Source: Kiritimatiellaceae bacterium
GTDB taxonomy: Bacteria > Verrucomicrobiota > Kiritimatiellia > Kiritimatiellales > Tichowtungiaceae
Direction: 5' to 3'
NCBI GenBank assembly: GCA_013141415.1
Contig: JABFQY010000005.1
Coordinates: forward strand, 62,001-126,000
Length of the DNA: 64,000 nucleotides
Position 1 is the stretch's first letter; every line of letters starts with the position of its first letter. This document shows positions 51,721-61,093 of the stretch, in pieces. The translations under genes and the position numbers were made by a program. Under the pieces are notes generated by a model, which saw nothing but the letters and a program-made list of their open reading frames with translations, was not told the origin of the DNA and did no database searches.

Positions 51721-52142
51721 GAATATTGAACAAGGAATATTGAATGTCGAAGGAAGAAAAGTTTGACCTTGAAGAACGGCTGATTGATTTTGCGGCACGT
51801 TGCATCAAGGTTGCGAATTCCTTGCCGAACACGCAGGCAGGTCTGCATCTGTCCGGACAACTGACGCGCAGCGGTACTTCGCCGGCTTTGAATTACGGGG
51901 AAGCGCAAGGTGCTGAATCCCGTAAGGATTTTGTTCACAAGATGAGAATCTGTCTGAAAGAGCTTCGGGAGACTCGCATCTGTCTGAGGATTATTATTCG
52001 TTCCGAGATGTTCAGTGAAGAAAAGCTTCAAGCGCTTATCGATGAAACCAATGAGCTGATTTCAATTTTTGTAACCAGTATTAAAACCGCAAAGGCGAAT
52101 ATGAACCGAACTTCGTAATTCGAAATTCCCTGTTCAATATTC
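51721..52142. mobile_element. Possible inverted-repeat-bounded cassette carrying the four-helix-bundle gene
   Basis: Left end 51721-51752 (GAATATTGAACAAGGAATAT...CGAAG) and right end 52111-52142 (CTTCG...CCCTGTTCAATATTC) are imperfect inverted repeats of 32 bp with about 6 mismatches. They contain the start and stop codons of the single enclosed gene. No transposase is present and no target duplication is obvious, so mobility is an inference. Confidence 0.5.
51744..52118 (+). CDS. Four-helix bundle protein (S23/23S rRNA IVS family)
   Basis: A 124-aa protein of the family found in 23S rRNA intervening sequences and related to accessory variability determinant (Avd) proteins. Helical segments with [40 protein letters not shown] and [19 protein letters not shown] are diagnostic. 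Biochemical role unknown; members are basic pentamers that may bind nucleic acid. It lies inside the E3-E1 gap of a catabolic operon, bounded by inverted repeats, rather than beside rRNA. AAGGAATATTGA, part of the left repeat, serves as ribosome-binding site. Confidence 0.88.
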   Translation: MSKEEKFDLEERLIDFAARCIKVANSLPNTQAGLHLSGQLTRSGTSPALNYGEAQGAESRKDFVHKMRICLKELRETRICLRIIIRSEMFSEEKLQALIDETNELISIFVTSIKTAKANMNRTS

Positions 52143-52164
52143 GATATTTAAAAGGAGTAAAACC

Positions 52165-54618
52165 ATGCCCAAGATTCAGAATGTTTGTCCCAAAGAAGTC
52201 CGCAAAGCGGGCGAAATCACTTTCAAGCCGATTCCGGTCAACCAGTACAAACCGGACTATAAGAAGGAAGTGAAAAAGTACGGCGTCGAGCGTCTGAAAA
52301 AGATGTACTACGACATGCTGGTTGTCCGCGAATTTGAAACCATGCTCAACCAAATCAAGGTGCAGGGCTCGTACGCGGGAATCGAATACAACCATCCCGG
52401 TCCGGCGCATCTTTCGATCGGTCAGGAAGCGGCCGCTGTCGGTCAGGCGGTTCACCTCACTACCGAAGACTACATCTTCGGCTCGCACCGCTCGCACGGC
52501 GAAATTCTCGCCAAGTGTCTCTCGGCGGTTTACCAGCTCGATGACGCTCAGCTTACCAAAATCATGGATGATTTTTTCGGCGGCGCCACGGTGAAGCCGG
52601 TGAAAGACGGCTCGCACAAGAGCGTCAAGGATCTCGCCGAAGATTTCGTACTCTACGGAACGCTGGCTGAAATTTTCGCCCGCCAGAACGGTTTCAATAA
52701 AGGTCTCGGCGGATCGATGCACGCGTTCTTTATTCCGTTTGGCTCTATGCCGAACAACGCGCTTGTCGGCGGCTCCGGCGACGTTTCTGTCGGCTCGGCA
52801 CTCTTCAAGCTGATCAACCGCAAGCCCGGCATCGTCATCGCTAACATCGGCGACGCGTCGCTCGGTTGCGGCCCGGTCTGGGAAGGTTTCTGGATGGCCG
52901 CGATGGATCAGTACCGCACGCTGTGGGACAAGAGCTTCGGTGCGCCGCCGGTGCTGTTCAACATCATGAACAACCACTACGGCATGGGCGGACAGACCGC
53001 CGGCGAAACGATGGGCTACGGCATGGTCGCGCGCATCGGCGCCGGGATTAATCCGGAGCAGATGCACGCCGAGCGCGTGGACGGCTACAATCCGCTGGCC
53101 GTTGCCGACGCCACTGAACGGCAGAAAAATATTCTGCTCGAAGGCAAAGGCCCGGCGCTGCTCGACGTCGTCACCTACCGCATCTCCGGTCACTCACCGT
53201 CCGATGCTTCCTCCTACCGCTCCAAGGAAGAAATCGAAGCGTGGGAAGCCAACGACTGCGTCAAGCTGTTCGGTGAATACCTGATCAGCAACGGCGCACT
53301 GACCGCCGATGATGCTGCCGCGCTGAAAGCAACGGTTGTTGCCAAGGTCACCAAGACGCTCAAACTGGCCACCGACAAAACCGTTTCGCCGTACACCGAT
53401 ATCAACATCATCGAAGGTGTGATGTACTCCAACGGCAAGGTTGAAAAATTCGACGACCGCAAGCCGGACGTTCTGATGCCGATGGAAGAGAATCCGCGCG
53501 TCAAGAAGCTGGCCGGCAAAGCCCGCTATGCGTTCGACGCCGACGGCAAGCCGATCGGGGCCAACAAACTGTACACCTACCGCGACGGCATTTTTGAAGC
53601 GATGATTCACCGTTTCTACACCGATCCGACGATGATTGCGTACGGTGAAGAAAACCGTGACTGGGGCGGAGCGTTCGCTTGTTACAATGGTTTGACCGAA
53701 GCGATTCCGTATCACCGTCTGTTCAACTCGCCGATTTCCGAAGGCGCGATTGTCGGTTCCGCCTGCGGTTACGCGCTGAGCGGCGGCCGCGTCTGCGTCG
53801 AGCTGATGTATTGCGACTTCATGGGCCGCGCCGGTGACGAAATTTTCAACCAGATTTCCAAATGGCAGTCGATGTCCGCCGGTATCTTGAAGATGCCGCT
53901 GGTTCTGCGTATTTCTGTCGGTAACAAATACGGCGCGCAGCATTCGCAGGACTGGACCGCGATGGTTAATCACATTCCCGGCCTGAAGGTTTACTATCCC
54001 GCCACGACCTACGACGCAAAGGGTATGCTCAACCTCGCGCTGGCCGGAACCGACCCCGTTATCTTCTTTGAATCGCAGAAGACCTACGGCATCGGCGAAA
54101 TGTTCGAGAAGAGCGGCGTACCGGAAGGCTACTACGAAACGCCGGAAGGCGAACCGGCTGTTCGTCGCGAAGGTAAAGACCTGACGATCATCACGGTCGG
54201 TCCGGTGCTTTACACCGGCATCAAGGCCGCTGACGCGCTGAAGGCCAAGTACGGCCTGGAAGCTGAAGTGATCGACCTGCGCTTCGTCAACCCGCTTAAC
54301 TACGACAAGATCGTGGCGTCGGTGAAGAAGACCGGCCGCGTGCTGCTGGCGTCGGACTCTGTGGAGCGCGGAAGCGCGCTGCACAACATCGCCAACAATA
54401 TTTCGCAGCTTTGCTTCGACCACCTCGACGCTCCGCCGGTTGTTGTCGGCGCCAAGAACTGGATTTCGCCCGCCGCCGAAATGGAAACGGATTATTATCC
54501 GCAGCCCGACTGGATGATCGATGCGATTCATCAGCGCATTCTGCCGCTGCCGGGCCATGTCGTGAAAAACAACTACACCACCGGCGAAATGCTGCGCGTT
54601 GCCCGCAAAGGAGTGTAA
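52165..54618 (+). CDS. Fused E1 alpha-beta subunit of a 2-oxoacid dehydrogenase complex
   Basis: Thiamine-diphosphate enzyme that decarboxylates a 2-oxoacid and acylates lipoamide. The 817 aa combine E1 alpha (about 40-400: [11 protein letters not shown], the ThDP motif GDASLG...FNIMNN) with E1 beta (about 465-817: [55 protein letters not shown]-type loop). Fusion of the two is less common than separate genes. AAAAGGAG precedes the ATG. With the adjacent E2 and E3 it gives a whole complex; pyruvate, acetoin or another 2-oxoacid could be the substrate. Confidence 0.9.
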   Translation: MPKIQNVCPKEVRKAGEITFKPIPVNQYKPDYKKEVKKYGVERLKKMYYDMLVVREFETMLNQIKVQGSYAGIEYNHPGPAHLSIGQEAAAVGQAVHLTTEDYIFGSHRSHGEILAKCLSAVYQLDDAQLTKIMDDFFGGATVKPVKDGSHKSVKDLAEDFVLYGTLAEIFARQNGFNKGLGGSMHAFFIPFGSMPNNALVGGSGDVSVGSALFKLINRKPGIVIANIGDASLGCGPVWEGFWMAAMDQYRTLWDKSFGAPPVLFNIMNNHYGMGGQTAGETMGYGMVARIGAGINPEQMHAERVDGYNPLAVADATERQKNILLEGKGPALLDVVTYRISGHSPSDASSYRSKEEIEAWEANDCVKLFGEYLISNGALTADDAAALKATVVAKVTKTLKLATDKTVSPYTDINIIEGVMYSNGKVEKFDDRKPDVLMPMEENPRVKKLAGKARYAFDADGKPIGANKLYTYRDGIFEAMIHRFYTDPTMIAYGEENRDWGGAFACYNGLTEAIPYHRLFNSPISEGAIVGSACGYALSGGRVCVELMYCDFMGRAGDEIFNQISKWQSMSAGILKMPLVLRISVGNKYGAQHSQDWTAMVNHIPGLKVYYPATTYDAKGMLNLALAGTDPVIFFESQKTYGIGEMFEKSGVPEGYYETPEGEPAVRREGKDLTIITVGPVLYTGIKAADALKAKYGLEAEVIDLRFVNPLNYDKIVASVKKTGRVLLASDSVERGSALHNIANNISQLCFDHLDAPPVVVGAKNWISPAAEMETDYYPQPDWMIDAIHQRILPLPGHVVKNNYTTGEMLRVARKGV

Positions 54619-54622
54619 GCGA

Positions 54623-55828
54623 ATGCAGGAAATCAATAATCACGTTCATTCGACTTACTCGTTCAGCCCTTACGCTCCGGCGGAAATTCCCGCCAAGGCG
54701 AAAGAGGCAGGGTTGGGTACGGTCGGAATTATGGATCATGATTCGGTTTCCGGTTGCGAAGAGTTTCTAGATGCGGCCAAGGCGGTCGGCATTGCCGCCA
54801 CCGCCGGTTGCGAAATCCGCGTCAACATGGATGGCACGTTGGTGGAAGGGCGCAAGACCAACAATCCGGACGAACCGAACGTCAGCTATATCGCTTTTCA
54901 CGGCATTCCGCGCACGCAGTTAAAAGCGGTCGAGAAATTCCTGAAACCGATTCACGACGCGCGGATCGCCCGTGATCGGAAAGAAGTTGGGTTGCTCAAC
55001 GCGAAGCTGGCGAAACTCGGCGCACCGCAACTCGATTTCGACGCGGACGTGATGGCGATTTCCGAAGCGGCCAACGGCGGGTCGATTACCGAGCGCCACA
55101 TTCTTTATGCGCTGTCGCTGAAACTGATCGCGGCGTATGGCAAAGGGCAGAAGTTGATCGATTTTGTCGAACAGCAGATGAAAATTCCAATGCCTGAAAA
55201 ATTGAAAACGGTTCTGCTGGATATGAACAACCCGCATTACGCTTATGACCTGCTCGGCGTGTTCAAATCGGCGCTGGTTCCGGAGTTTTTCATCCTGTCC
55301 GATAAAGACGAATGCATCAACGTCGTCAATGCCGTCAAATTCGCTAACGACATCGGCGCGATTCCGGCTTACGCCTATCTGGGCGACGTTGGCGAATCGC
55401 CGACCGGCGACAAGAAGGCTGAAAAATTTGAGGACGACTATCTCGACGAGTTAGTGCCGGAGCTGAAAAAGATCGGCTTCAAGGCGATCACCTACATGCC
55501 GCCGCGCAACACCAAGCCGCAGTTGCTTCGTTTGCAGAAACTCTGTCAGGCAAATGGCCTGATGGAAATCAGCGGCGTGGACATCAACAGCTCGCGGCAG
55601 GAGTTCAACTGCCCGATTCTACTTGAGCCGGAATTTCGCCATTTGGTGGATGCGGCGTGGGCGCTCATTGCGCATGAAAAACTGGCGGCGGAAAATCCGC
55701 AGCTTGGGATTTTTAATCCGCAGAATCCGCTGGCTGCCCAGCCTTTGGAAAAACGCATCGCGAAATATGCAGACATTGGAATGCGAATTGACCACACCCA
55801 ACCGGAAAGGGCGATCGAACTGATATGA
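54623..55828 (+). CDS. PHP-domain protein
   Basis: A 401-aa protein with an N-terminal PHP (polymerase/histidinol-phosphatase) metal site: NNHVHSTYSFSPY (about 4-16), GIMDHDSVSG (about 42-51) and EIRVNMDG. The remainder has VDINSSRQEFNCP at a likely metal-binding position. PHP proteins are usually phosphoesterases; here it could act on a sugar phosphate. The ATG at 54623 follows AAAGGAG and avoids overlap with E1. Its end overlaps the next gene by 4 bp. Neighbours point to a carbohydrate pathway. Confidence 0.8.
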   Translation: MQEINNHVHSTYSFSPYAPAEIPAKAKEAGLGTVGIMDHDSVSGCEEFLDAAKAVGIAATAGCEIRVNMDGTLVEGRKTNNPDEPNVSYIAFHGIPRTQLKAVEKFLKPIHDARIARDRKEVGLLNAKLAKLGAPQLDFDADVMAISEAANGGSITERHILYALSLKLIAAYGKGQKLIDFVEQQMKIPMPEKLKTVLLDMNNPHYAYDLLGVFKSALVPEFFILSDKDECINVVNAVKFANDIGAIPAYAYLGDVGESPTGDKKAEKFEDDYLDELVPELKKIGFKAITYMPPRNTKPQLLRLQKLCQANGLMEISGVDINSSRQEFNCPILLEPEFRHLVDAAWALIAHEKLAAENPQLGIFNPQNPLAAQPLEKRIAKYADIGMRIDHTQPERAIELI

Positions 55829-56898
55829 ACGCACTTGAAATTTCCCCGCTGTTGCGCGGCCTGACCTTTGACGGAGAAAAAGGCAATATCGTCGTCTTTA
55901 AAGACTGCATTGGAAATGCAGAGCTGAAATGCTCCGCCGAAAATCTGACGGCGCAGTTTAAGCCCGGAATGCGCTCGGTGAGCGTCGAAGGTGTTGGCGC
56001 TTTTCTGCTCGGCGAAGATTACGACGATGCGGTCACCGGAACTTCCAATGCTCGGAAAGCGACCGGCCGCGCGGCCGTGGTGAATAATAAGGTCTGCATA
56101 GTGACCGGCGGCGCGCAGGGCTTCGGCGAAGGAATCGTCCGCGAGCTGATCAAAAACGGTGCGCTCGTTTTTATTGCCGACATGAATGCGGACGGTGCGA
56201 AGAAGCTCGCTGCGAATCTTAATGCCGAAGCCGGACGCACGGTCGCCTTCGGCGTTGCCGTGAATGTGACCGATGAAGATTCCGTTAAAGCGATGGTGGA
56301 TCAAATTGTTCTGACCGTCGGAGGCATCGATCTGTTCGTCAGCAACGCCGGTGTGCTGAAGGCCGGCAGCGTCAAAGAAATGACGCTCAAAGATTTCCGG
56401 TTTGTCACCGACGTGAACTATATCGGCTTTTTTCTTTGCACCAAACATGCCGCGCCGGTGATGGCGGCGATGAATAAGCCGACCGGGAAATATTTCACCG
56501 ACATCGTGACGATCAGCTCTAAGTCGGCGCTGGAAGGCTCCAACAAGAACGGCGCTTATGCCGGTTCGAAATTCGGTTCCGTCGGCCTCGTGCAGAGCTT
56601 CGCCAAAGAGTTGGTGACCGATAACATCAAGGTCAACACCGTTTGCCCCGGCAACTTTTTTGACGGGCCGCTCTGGAGCGATCCGGAGCGAGGGCTGTTT
56701 GTTCAGTATCTGAATACCGGCAAGGTGCCGGGTGCGAAAACGGTGGTCGATGTCCGCCGGTTTTATGAAAAACAGGTTCCGATGAACCGCGGCTGTTTCG
56801 GCGACGACGTAACCAAAGCGATTCTTTACTCTGTGGAGCAGAAGTATGAAACGGGACAGGCAATTCCTGTGACCGGTGGACAGGTGATGTTGAACTGA
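55825..56898 (+). CDS. SDR-family oxidoreductase, sorbitol-6-phosphate-dehydrogenase-like
   Basis: A 357-aa protein with a classical SDR domain from about 88 (KVCIVTGGAQGFGEGIVREL; DADMN-type acidic residue; SNAGV; ISSKSALEGSNKNGAYAGSK with Ser and Tyr-x3-Lys). The first 85 residues form an extra N-terminal domain that I do not recognise but that recurs in some bacterial sugar-phosphate SDRs. The pairing with a SorE-like gene suggests a ketose or polyol phosphate substrate. Start overlaps the PHP gene by ATGA. Confidence 0.8.
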   Translation: MNALEISPLLRGLTFDGEKGNIVVFKDCIGNAELKCSAENLTAQFKPGMRSVSVEGVGAFLLGEDYDDAVTGTSNARKATGRAAVVNNKVCIVTGGAQGFGEGIVRELIKNGALVFIADMNADGAKKLAANLNAEAGRTVAFGVAVNVTDEDSVKAMVDQIVLTVGGIDLFVSNAGVLKAGSVKEMTLKDFRFVTDVNYIGFFLCTKHAAPVMAAMNKPTGKYFTDIVTISSKSALEGSNKNGAYAGSKFGSVGLVQSFAKELVTDNIKVNTVCPGNFFDGPLWSDPERGLFVQYLNTGKVPGAKTVVDVRRFYEKQVPMNRGCFGDDVTKAILYSVEQKYETGQAIPVTGGQVMLN

Positions 56899-56919
56899 TT
56901 TTTAAAACAAGGAGCAATC

Positions 56920-58191
56920 ATGAAAACCAAAGCAGTACGTTTATACGGCGAAAAAGATCTGAGACTCGAAGAATTTGATCTTCCGCCGATCAAGGATAAT
57001 GAAATTCTGGCGCGGGTGGTTTCCGACTCTATCTGCATGTCCTCCTATAAAGAAGCGGGTCAGGGTTCGCGCCATCAGCGCGTACCGAAAGATATTGCAA
57101 CGAACCCGGTCATCATCGGTCATGAGTTCTGCGGCGAAATTCTGGAGGTCGGATCCAAGTGGGCCGGACAGTTTAAGGTCGGTCAGAAATTTTCTATTCA
57201 GCCTGCAATAAACTATCCGCACGGCCCGGCTGGACTGCTGTCTGCTCCCGGCTATTCTTATCCGCACGTCGGCGGCGATGCACAGACGATCATTATTCCG
57301 AACGAGGTGATGGAAATGAATTGTCTGCTGCCGTTCAACGGCGAAGCGTATTATCACGGATCGCTGGCGGAACCGGTTTCCTGTATCGTCGGCGCATACC
57401 ACGCCAATTATCACACCAAGCCCGGAACCTATGTTCATAATATGGGAATTGTAGAAGGCGGCGCCGTGGCGATTCTGGCTGGCGTCGGCCCGATGGGTTT
57501 GGGCGCGATTGATTATGCGATTCATTGCGACCGGAAACCCGCTCTCGTGGTGGTAACCGACATCGACACCACCCGGCTTCAGCGGGCGGCATCCATCTAC
57601 ACGGTGGAAGAGGCTGCGAAAAACGGCGTGAAACTGCTCTATGTGAATACAGCGGAAGAGGGACATGGAACCGACTATCTCAAGTCGCTGACCCCGAACG
57701 GCGCCGGATTCAACGATGTGTTTGTTTACGCGCCGGTCAAACCGGTCGTAGAGCAGGGCGATAAAATTCTGGCCTTCGACGGTTGCCTGAATTTCTTTGC
57801 CGGCCCGACCGATCCGGAATTTTCCGCTGGCTTCAATTTCTTCCGCGTTCACTATGCAGCGACCCATCTGGTCGGAACCACCGGAGGGAATACCGACGAC
57901 ATGCTTGAAGCGTTGAAGATGATGGAGGCCGGAGACTTGAATCCATCGACTATGATTACGCACGTCGGCGGACTGGATGCCGTTATCGAAACCACGCTCA
58001 ACCTGCCGAAGATTCCCGGCGGCAAGAAGTTGATCTACACCGGTATTTCGATGCCGCTGACCGCACTGGCGGAACTGAAAGACAAAAACTGCCCGCTCTG
58101 CAAAAAGCTGGCGACGATTGTTGAAAAGCATAACGGACTCTGGAGTCCTGAGGCGGAGAAATATCTGCTCGCCAACGCTCCGACGATTTAA
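56920..58191 (+). CDS. Zinc-binding dehydrogenase, L-sorbose-1-phosphate-reductase-like
   Basis: A 423-aa medium-chain dehydrogenase. The start MKTKAVRLYGEKDLRLEEFD, GHEFCGEILEVGSKW, VIPNEVMEMNCLLPF and the Rossmann motif AGVGPMGLGAIDYA match the SorE (L-sorbose-1-phosphate reductase) branch rather than alcohol dehydrogenase. CPLCKK near the end is a possible metal pair. It would interconvert a ketose phosphate and a polyol phosphate with NAD(P)H. CAAGGAG precedes the ATG. It is the last gene of the operon, with a terminator after it. Confidence 0.85.
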   Translation: MKTKAVRLYGEKDLRLEEFDLPPIKDNEILARVVSDSICMSSYKEAGQGSRHQRVPKDIATNPVIIGHEFCGEILEVGSKWAGQFKVGQKFSIQPAINYPHGPAGLLSAPGYSYPHVGGDAQTIIIPNEVMEMNCLLPFNGEAYYHGSLAEPVSCIVGAYHANYHTKPGTYVHNMGIVEGGAVAILAGVGPMGLGAIDYAIHCDRKPALVVVTDIDTTRLQRAASIYTVEEAAKNGVKLLYVNTAEEGHGTDYLKSLTPNGAGFNDVFVYAPVKPVVEQGDKILAFDGCLNFFAGPTDPEFSAGFNFFRVHYAATHLVGTTGGNTDDMLEALKMMEAGDLNPSTMITHVGGLDAVIETTLNLPKIPGGKKLIYTGISMPLTALAELKDKNCPLCKKLATIVEKHNGLWSPEAEKYLLANAPTI

Positions 58192-58211
58192 TCCGCTGAC
58201 GATTCAAAGAG

Positions 58212-58246
58212 AAAAGGCGCTTCGGATATTCCGGAGCGCCTTTTTT
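58212..58246 (+). terminator. Rho-independent terminator ending the DeoR operon
   Basis: AAAAGGCGCTTCGGATATTCCGGAGCGCC followed by TTTTTT, about 20 bp after the SorE-like stop; also near the 3' end of the convergent methyltransferase gene. Confidence 0.9.
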
Positions 58247-59070
58247 CATGTTGGACGTTGCAGTGTAAGCAGGGTGAAGCTGACGGTGACCGTCAGTTGA
58301 TCGAGCCGCTGCACGCTAGCTTTTGCTTCCGGGCCGGAGCACCAGAAGATCGGCGTCATCTGGATCAGATCGGCGAGTTGCGCCGCGTCGAGTGTCTGCT
58401 GATAGCTCAACAGTTCCCGGTGCGTTTCCTTGAAGTGCGGCGCGCATTTGGCGGCGGCCTCATCGGCTTTTTTTTCGAAGTCACCGGCATTGGCCGTCAG
58501 CTGCGAACGCAGTTCAATCAAATGGTTCGGGCCGGGTACGCCGAGAATCAGTGCGCCATCGGGTTTTAGTACACGGACGAATTCGTCCGGATTACGCGGA
58601 GCGAGAACGCTGAGAATGACATCCATTGAGTGATCGGCGAACGGCAGTTTGCGCATTCCGTTGGCGACAATCCACTTTGCCTTTTTGTACCGCTTGGCCG
58701 CGCACCGGATAGCTTCTTTTGAAATATCCACGCCGAAAAATTGTCCATCGCGAGACTCGCTCAGTGCGCCGAGGAAATGACCTTCGCCGCAGCCGCAGTC
58801 GAGAATTGTCGATTGTGGATTGAGGATTGCTGATTGACGGATCAAGCCGGTGAGGGGATCAAAGGCGCCGGAATCGAGGAAACGGCGGCGCGCCTGAATC
58901 ATATTGTCGTCGTCGCCGGGATGGCTGGAGCGCCGCTGGTGGCTGAGCAACAGATTCAGGTAGCCCTCTTTTGCCGGATCGAAGGTGTGGCCGTTTTCAC
59001 AGCGACACTCCCGCCCGCTCCATGTCAGAGTTTTTTCGCAGGCTGGGCAAATGAGGGGTGATGGATTCAT
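58246..59070 (-). CDS. RlmA-like rRNA guanine-N1-methyltransferase
   Basis: A 274-aa SAM methyltransferase with an N-terminal zinc site (CPACEK...CENGHTFD, about 9-32) and KEGYLNLLL, the RlmA/RrmA pattern, then motif I ILDCGCGEGHFLGAL (about 89-103) and APRNPDEFVRVLKPDGALIL. RlmA methylates G745/G748 of 23S rRNA. The stretch IRQSAILNPQST (about 78-89) is encoded by a low-complexity repeat placed just before motif I. Two further Cys-rich sites seen in the family appear intact. Confidence 0.85.
   Translation of the reverse strand: MNPSPLICPACEKTLTWSGRECRCENGHTFDPAKEGYLNLLLSHQRRSSHPGDDDNMIQARRRFLDSGAFDPLTGLIRQSAILNPQSTILDCGCGEGHFLGALSESRDGQFFGVDISKEAIRCAAKRYKKAKWIVANGMRKLPFADHSMDVILSVLAPRNPDEFVRVLKPDGALILGVPGPNHLIELRSQLTANAGDFEKKADEAAAKCAPHFKETHRELLSYQQTLDAAQLADLIQMTPIFWCSGPEAKASVQRLDQLTVTVSFTLLTLQRPT
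58801..58836. repeat. In-frame GATTG-type repeat in the RlmA-like gene
   Basis: GATTGTGGATTGAGGATTGC plus TGATTG, a tandem of GATTG-like words within the coding region before SAM motif I. No clean inverted repeat; of the low-complexity class seen also at 4826 and 46070. Confidence 0.5.
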
Positions 59071-59084
59071 GCGGCGGAGATTTT

Positions 59085-59159
59085 AACCACGGAATACACT
59101 GAATACACAGAAGTATGTACATTCATTTGTTCCGTGTTTTCGGTGTATTCCGTGGTTAG
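59085..59159. repeat. ACCACGGAATACAC inverted repeat overlapping the dinB stop
   Basis: AACCACGGAATACACTGAAT and GGTGTATTCCGTGGTT are arms of an imperfect palindrome. On the minus strand the right end TAACCACGG holds the dinB stop codon. It resembles the repeat at 27557-27616. Confidence 0.75.
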
Positions 59160-60349
59160 CGATTTTTATTTTTCATGCTGGAACCGCGGTGAATGCTGGC
59201 TCGTCCAAACCTTTCGCGGATGCGGTCAACGGCGCGACTGAGACCTTCACGTTTTGTGGATGTTTGTTTGTTCGGGCTTTTGAATAGATCAAGTTGCGGA
59301 GCGTCGGCGGTACGGCGCAGTCCGCTGACGCCGAAGCCGATCAGTCGCACGGCGCTGTGCAGACTTTCTTTCCGGAACAGTTCGAGCGCGGTGTCGCGCA
59401 GAGTGATGTCGTCGCAGCAAGGCGGATCAAGCCGCCGCTGGCGGGTAATGGTGGAGAAATCGGTCCAGCGAAGTTTGATCTGCGCGGTAGCGGCATAATA
59501 ACCGGCACGGCGCAGTCGCGTGCCGACTTTATCAGCCAGATCGAGCAGGGCGGCTTCGACCACTCCGGCATCGCACTGATCTTTGTCGAAGGTAATTTCG
59601 TTGGAGATACTTTTCTCTTCGCTGTCCGTCGTGAGTTCGCGGTCATCCATGCCGAACGCCAGCCTCAGGAAACTCGCGGCGGAATTGTCACCGATCCATG
59701 CGGCGAGCTTTTCCGGTGCGACGGTTTGGAGATCGCCGATGGTACGGATCTTGTGCGCGTCCAGAATTGCCTGCGTCTTTTTACCGGCGCCCCACATCCG
59801 TTTAACCGGTAACGGCGCGAGGAATGCGGCGATGAGTTTTTCCGAAGCCGGAACGACGGTGAGCCCGTCAGGTTTATTGAGATCGCTGGCGATTTTGGCG
59901 AGGAACATATTGGAGGCAACGCCGACGGAGCAGGTCAGCCCGGTTTCTTGCAGTACGGCGGTTTTAATTTTTTTGGCGATGGCTGGGCCGTCGCCGAAAA
60001 GATAGCGCGCACCGGTGACGTCGAGGAACGCTTCGTCGGATGAGAGCGGTTCGACCAGCGGCGTGAAGCGCCGGAAGATTTCCATGATCTGTCCCGATAC
60101 TTCGTGGTAGCGCTTCATATTCGGCGGCAGAAAGACGGCGTGTGGGCAGAGTTTGAAGGCAGTGCGCGACGGCATGGCGGAATGGATGCCGAATTTGCGT
60201 GCCTCGTAGGAGCAGGTTGAAACCACGCCGCGCTTGTCCGGCGGCGAACCGATCACGACCGGTTTGCCCTTCAGTTCGGGATGGTCGTGCACCTCGACCG
60301 CCGCGAAAAAGGCGTCCATGTCGATATGAAGAATAGTTTTTTCAGACAT
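59156..60349 (-). CDS. dinB: DNA polymerase IV (Y family)
   Basis: Error-prone translesion polymerase, 397 aa. The palm motif LHIDMDAFFAAVE (catalytic Asp8 and nearby), CSYEARKFGIHSAMPS, SSDEAFLDVTG (catalytic Asp/Glu) and CSVGVASNMFLAKIASDLNK are conserved. The C-terminal little finger ends SKRGLSRAVDRI-like basic sequence. The ATG at 60349 starts the conserved protein; a frame from 60442 adds unconserved residues. The stop is within a TAACCACGG repeat. Confidence 0.95.
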   Translation of the reverse strand: MSEKTILHIDMDAFFAAVEVHDHPELKGKPVVIGSPPDKRGVVSTCSYEARKFGIHSAMPSRTAFKLCPHAVFLPPNMKRYHEVSGQIMEIFRRFTPLVEPLSSDEAFLDVTGARYLFGDGPAIAKKIKTAVLQETGLTCSVGVASNMFLAKIASDLNKPDGLTVVPASEKLIAAFLAPLPVKRMWGAGKKTQAILDAHKIRTIGDLQTVAPEKLAAWIGDNSAASFLRLAFGMDDRELTTDSEEKSISNEITFDKDQCDAGVVEAALLDLADKVGTRLRRAGYYAATAQIKLRWTDFSTITRQRRLDPPCCDDITLRDTALELFRKESLHSAVRLIGFGVSGLRRTADAPQLDLFKSPNKQTSTKREGLSRAVDRIRERFGRASIHRGSSMKNKNR

Positions 60350-60553
60350 CGGCGATGTGTTTAACACGTTTCCAACTTGTTGAAAACAAAGCTTCACGCT
60401 TTCGTCGCTGGACGGCTTGTCGGGAGGCTCATTACAGAACAATCAGGGAGTTTATTTTCTATAAAAACTTTGGTTTTTGCGAAGGGAGAGGAAAATGCGG
60501 GCATGCCGTGCGGATATTGCAAAGGCCGCCCGGTCGAAAACGAAAGGAAAAAA

Positions 60554-61093
60554 ATGAAAATCAGCCAATGGATTATTACGGTCTCGGTCGCAACAGTTTG
60601 CGTTGCGGCGCAAGCGGCTCCGGTTGAGTGGGGCGGGCATTATTACGAGCTAATCGGTTCAAACGGAACGTGGGATCAGGCAAAAACGGCGGCAGAGAGC
60701 CTGAGCTACAGCGGATACATAGGCCATTTGGCAACGTTGAATTCAGAGGCGGAATTTAATTTCGTTAAATCCATGTCGGCTCTTGGTGCTTGGAATATCA
60801 GCTGGGTCGGCGCTCATAAAGTTGGTAGCGATTACGTCTGGGTCAATGGAGAAGGAACGGTTGACTTCTCGGGGTGGTCGACCAGTCCATGGGCGTCCGG
60901 ACAGCCTGATGGTAATGTCGGCGTCGCAATAACCGGCAGCGGCTACGGGAGCAATCTCAGGACACAATCGGGAACTTGCGGCGAATACATGGTGGAATAT
61001 GGGGCTGCCATTCCCGAGCCGGCGAGCGCACTGATGATCGGGCTGGGCGGTCTGCTGATCGCCGGATACCGCCGCTTCTTCGGTCGCGTCTAA
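60554..61093 (+). CDS. PEP-CTERM protein with C-type-lectin fold
   Basis: A 179-aa exported protein: signal peptide (MKISQWIITVSVATVCVAAQA), a C-type-lectin-like domain (about 25-150: GGHYYELIGSNGTWDQAKTA, IGHLATLNSEAEFNFVKS, ISWVGAHKV, WVNGEGTVDFSGWS, CGEYMVEYGA), and PEP-CTERM tail IPEPASALMIGLGGLLIAGY RRFF. Binds carbohydrate or another surface ligand by family analogy. GAAAGGA decides the start at 60554; an upstream frame at 60377 is longer but lacks a signal peptide at its N-terminus. Confidence 0.9.
   Translation: MKISQWIITVSVATVCVAAQAAPVEWGGHYYELIGSNGTWDQAKTAAESLSYSGYIGHLATLNSEAEFNFVKSMSALGAWNISWVGAHKVGSDYVWVNGEGTVDFSGWSTSPWASGQPDGNVGVAITGSGYGSNLRTQSGTCGEYMVEYGAAIPEPASALMIGLGGLLIAGYRRFFGRV

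Noticed and set aside
51744-52118. Diversity-generating retroelement suggested by the Avd-like protein
   Set aside because: No reverse transcriptase, template/variable repeat pair or lectin-type target is near; the lectin-fold PEP-CTERM gene at 60.6 kb is 8 kb away and has no adjacent repeat.
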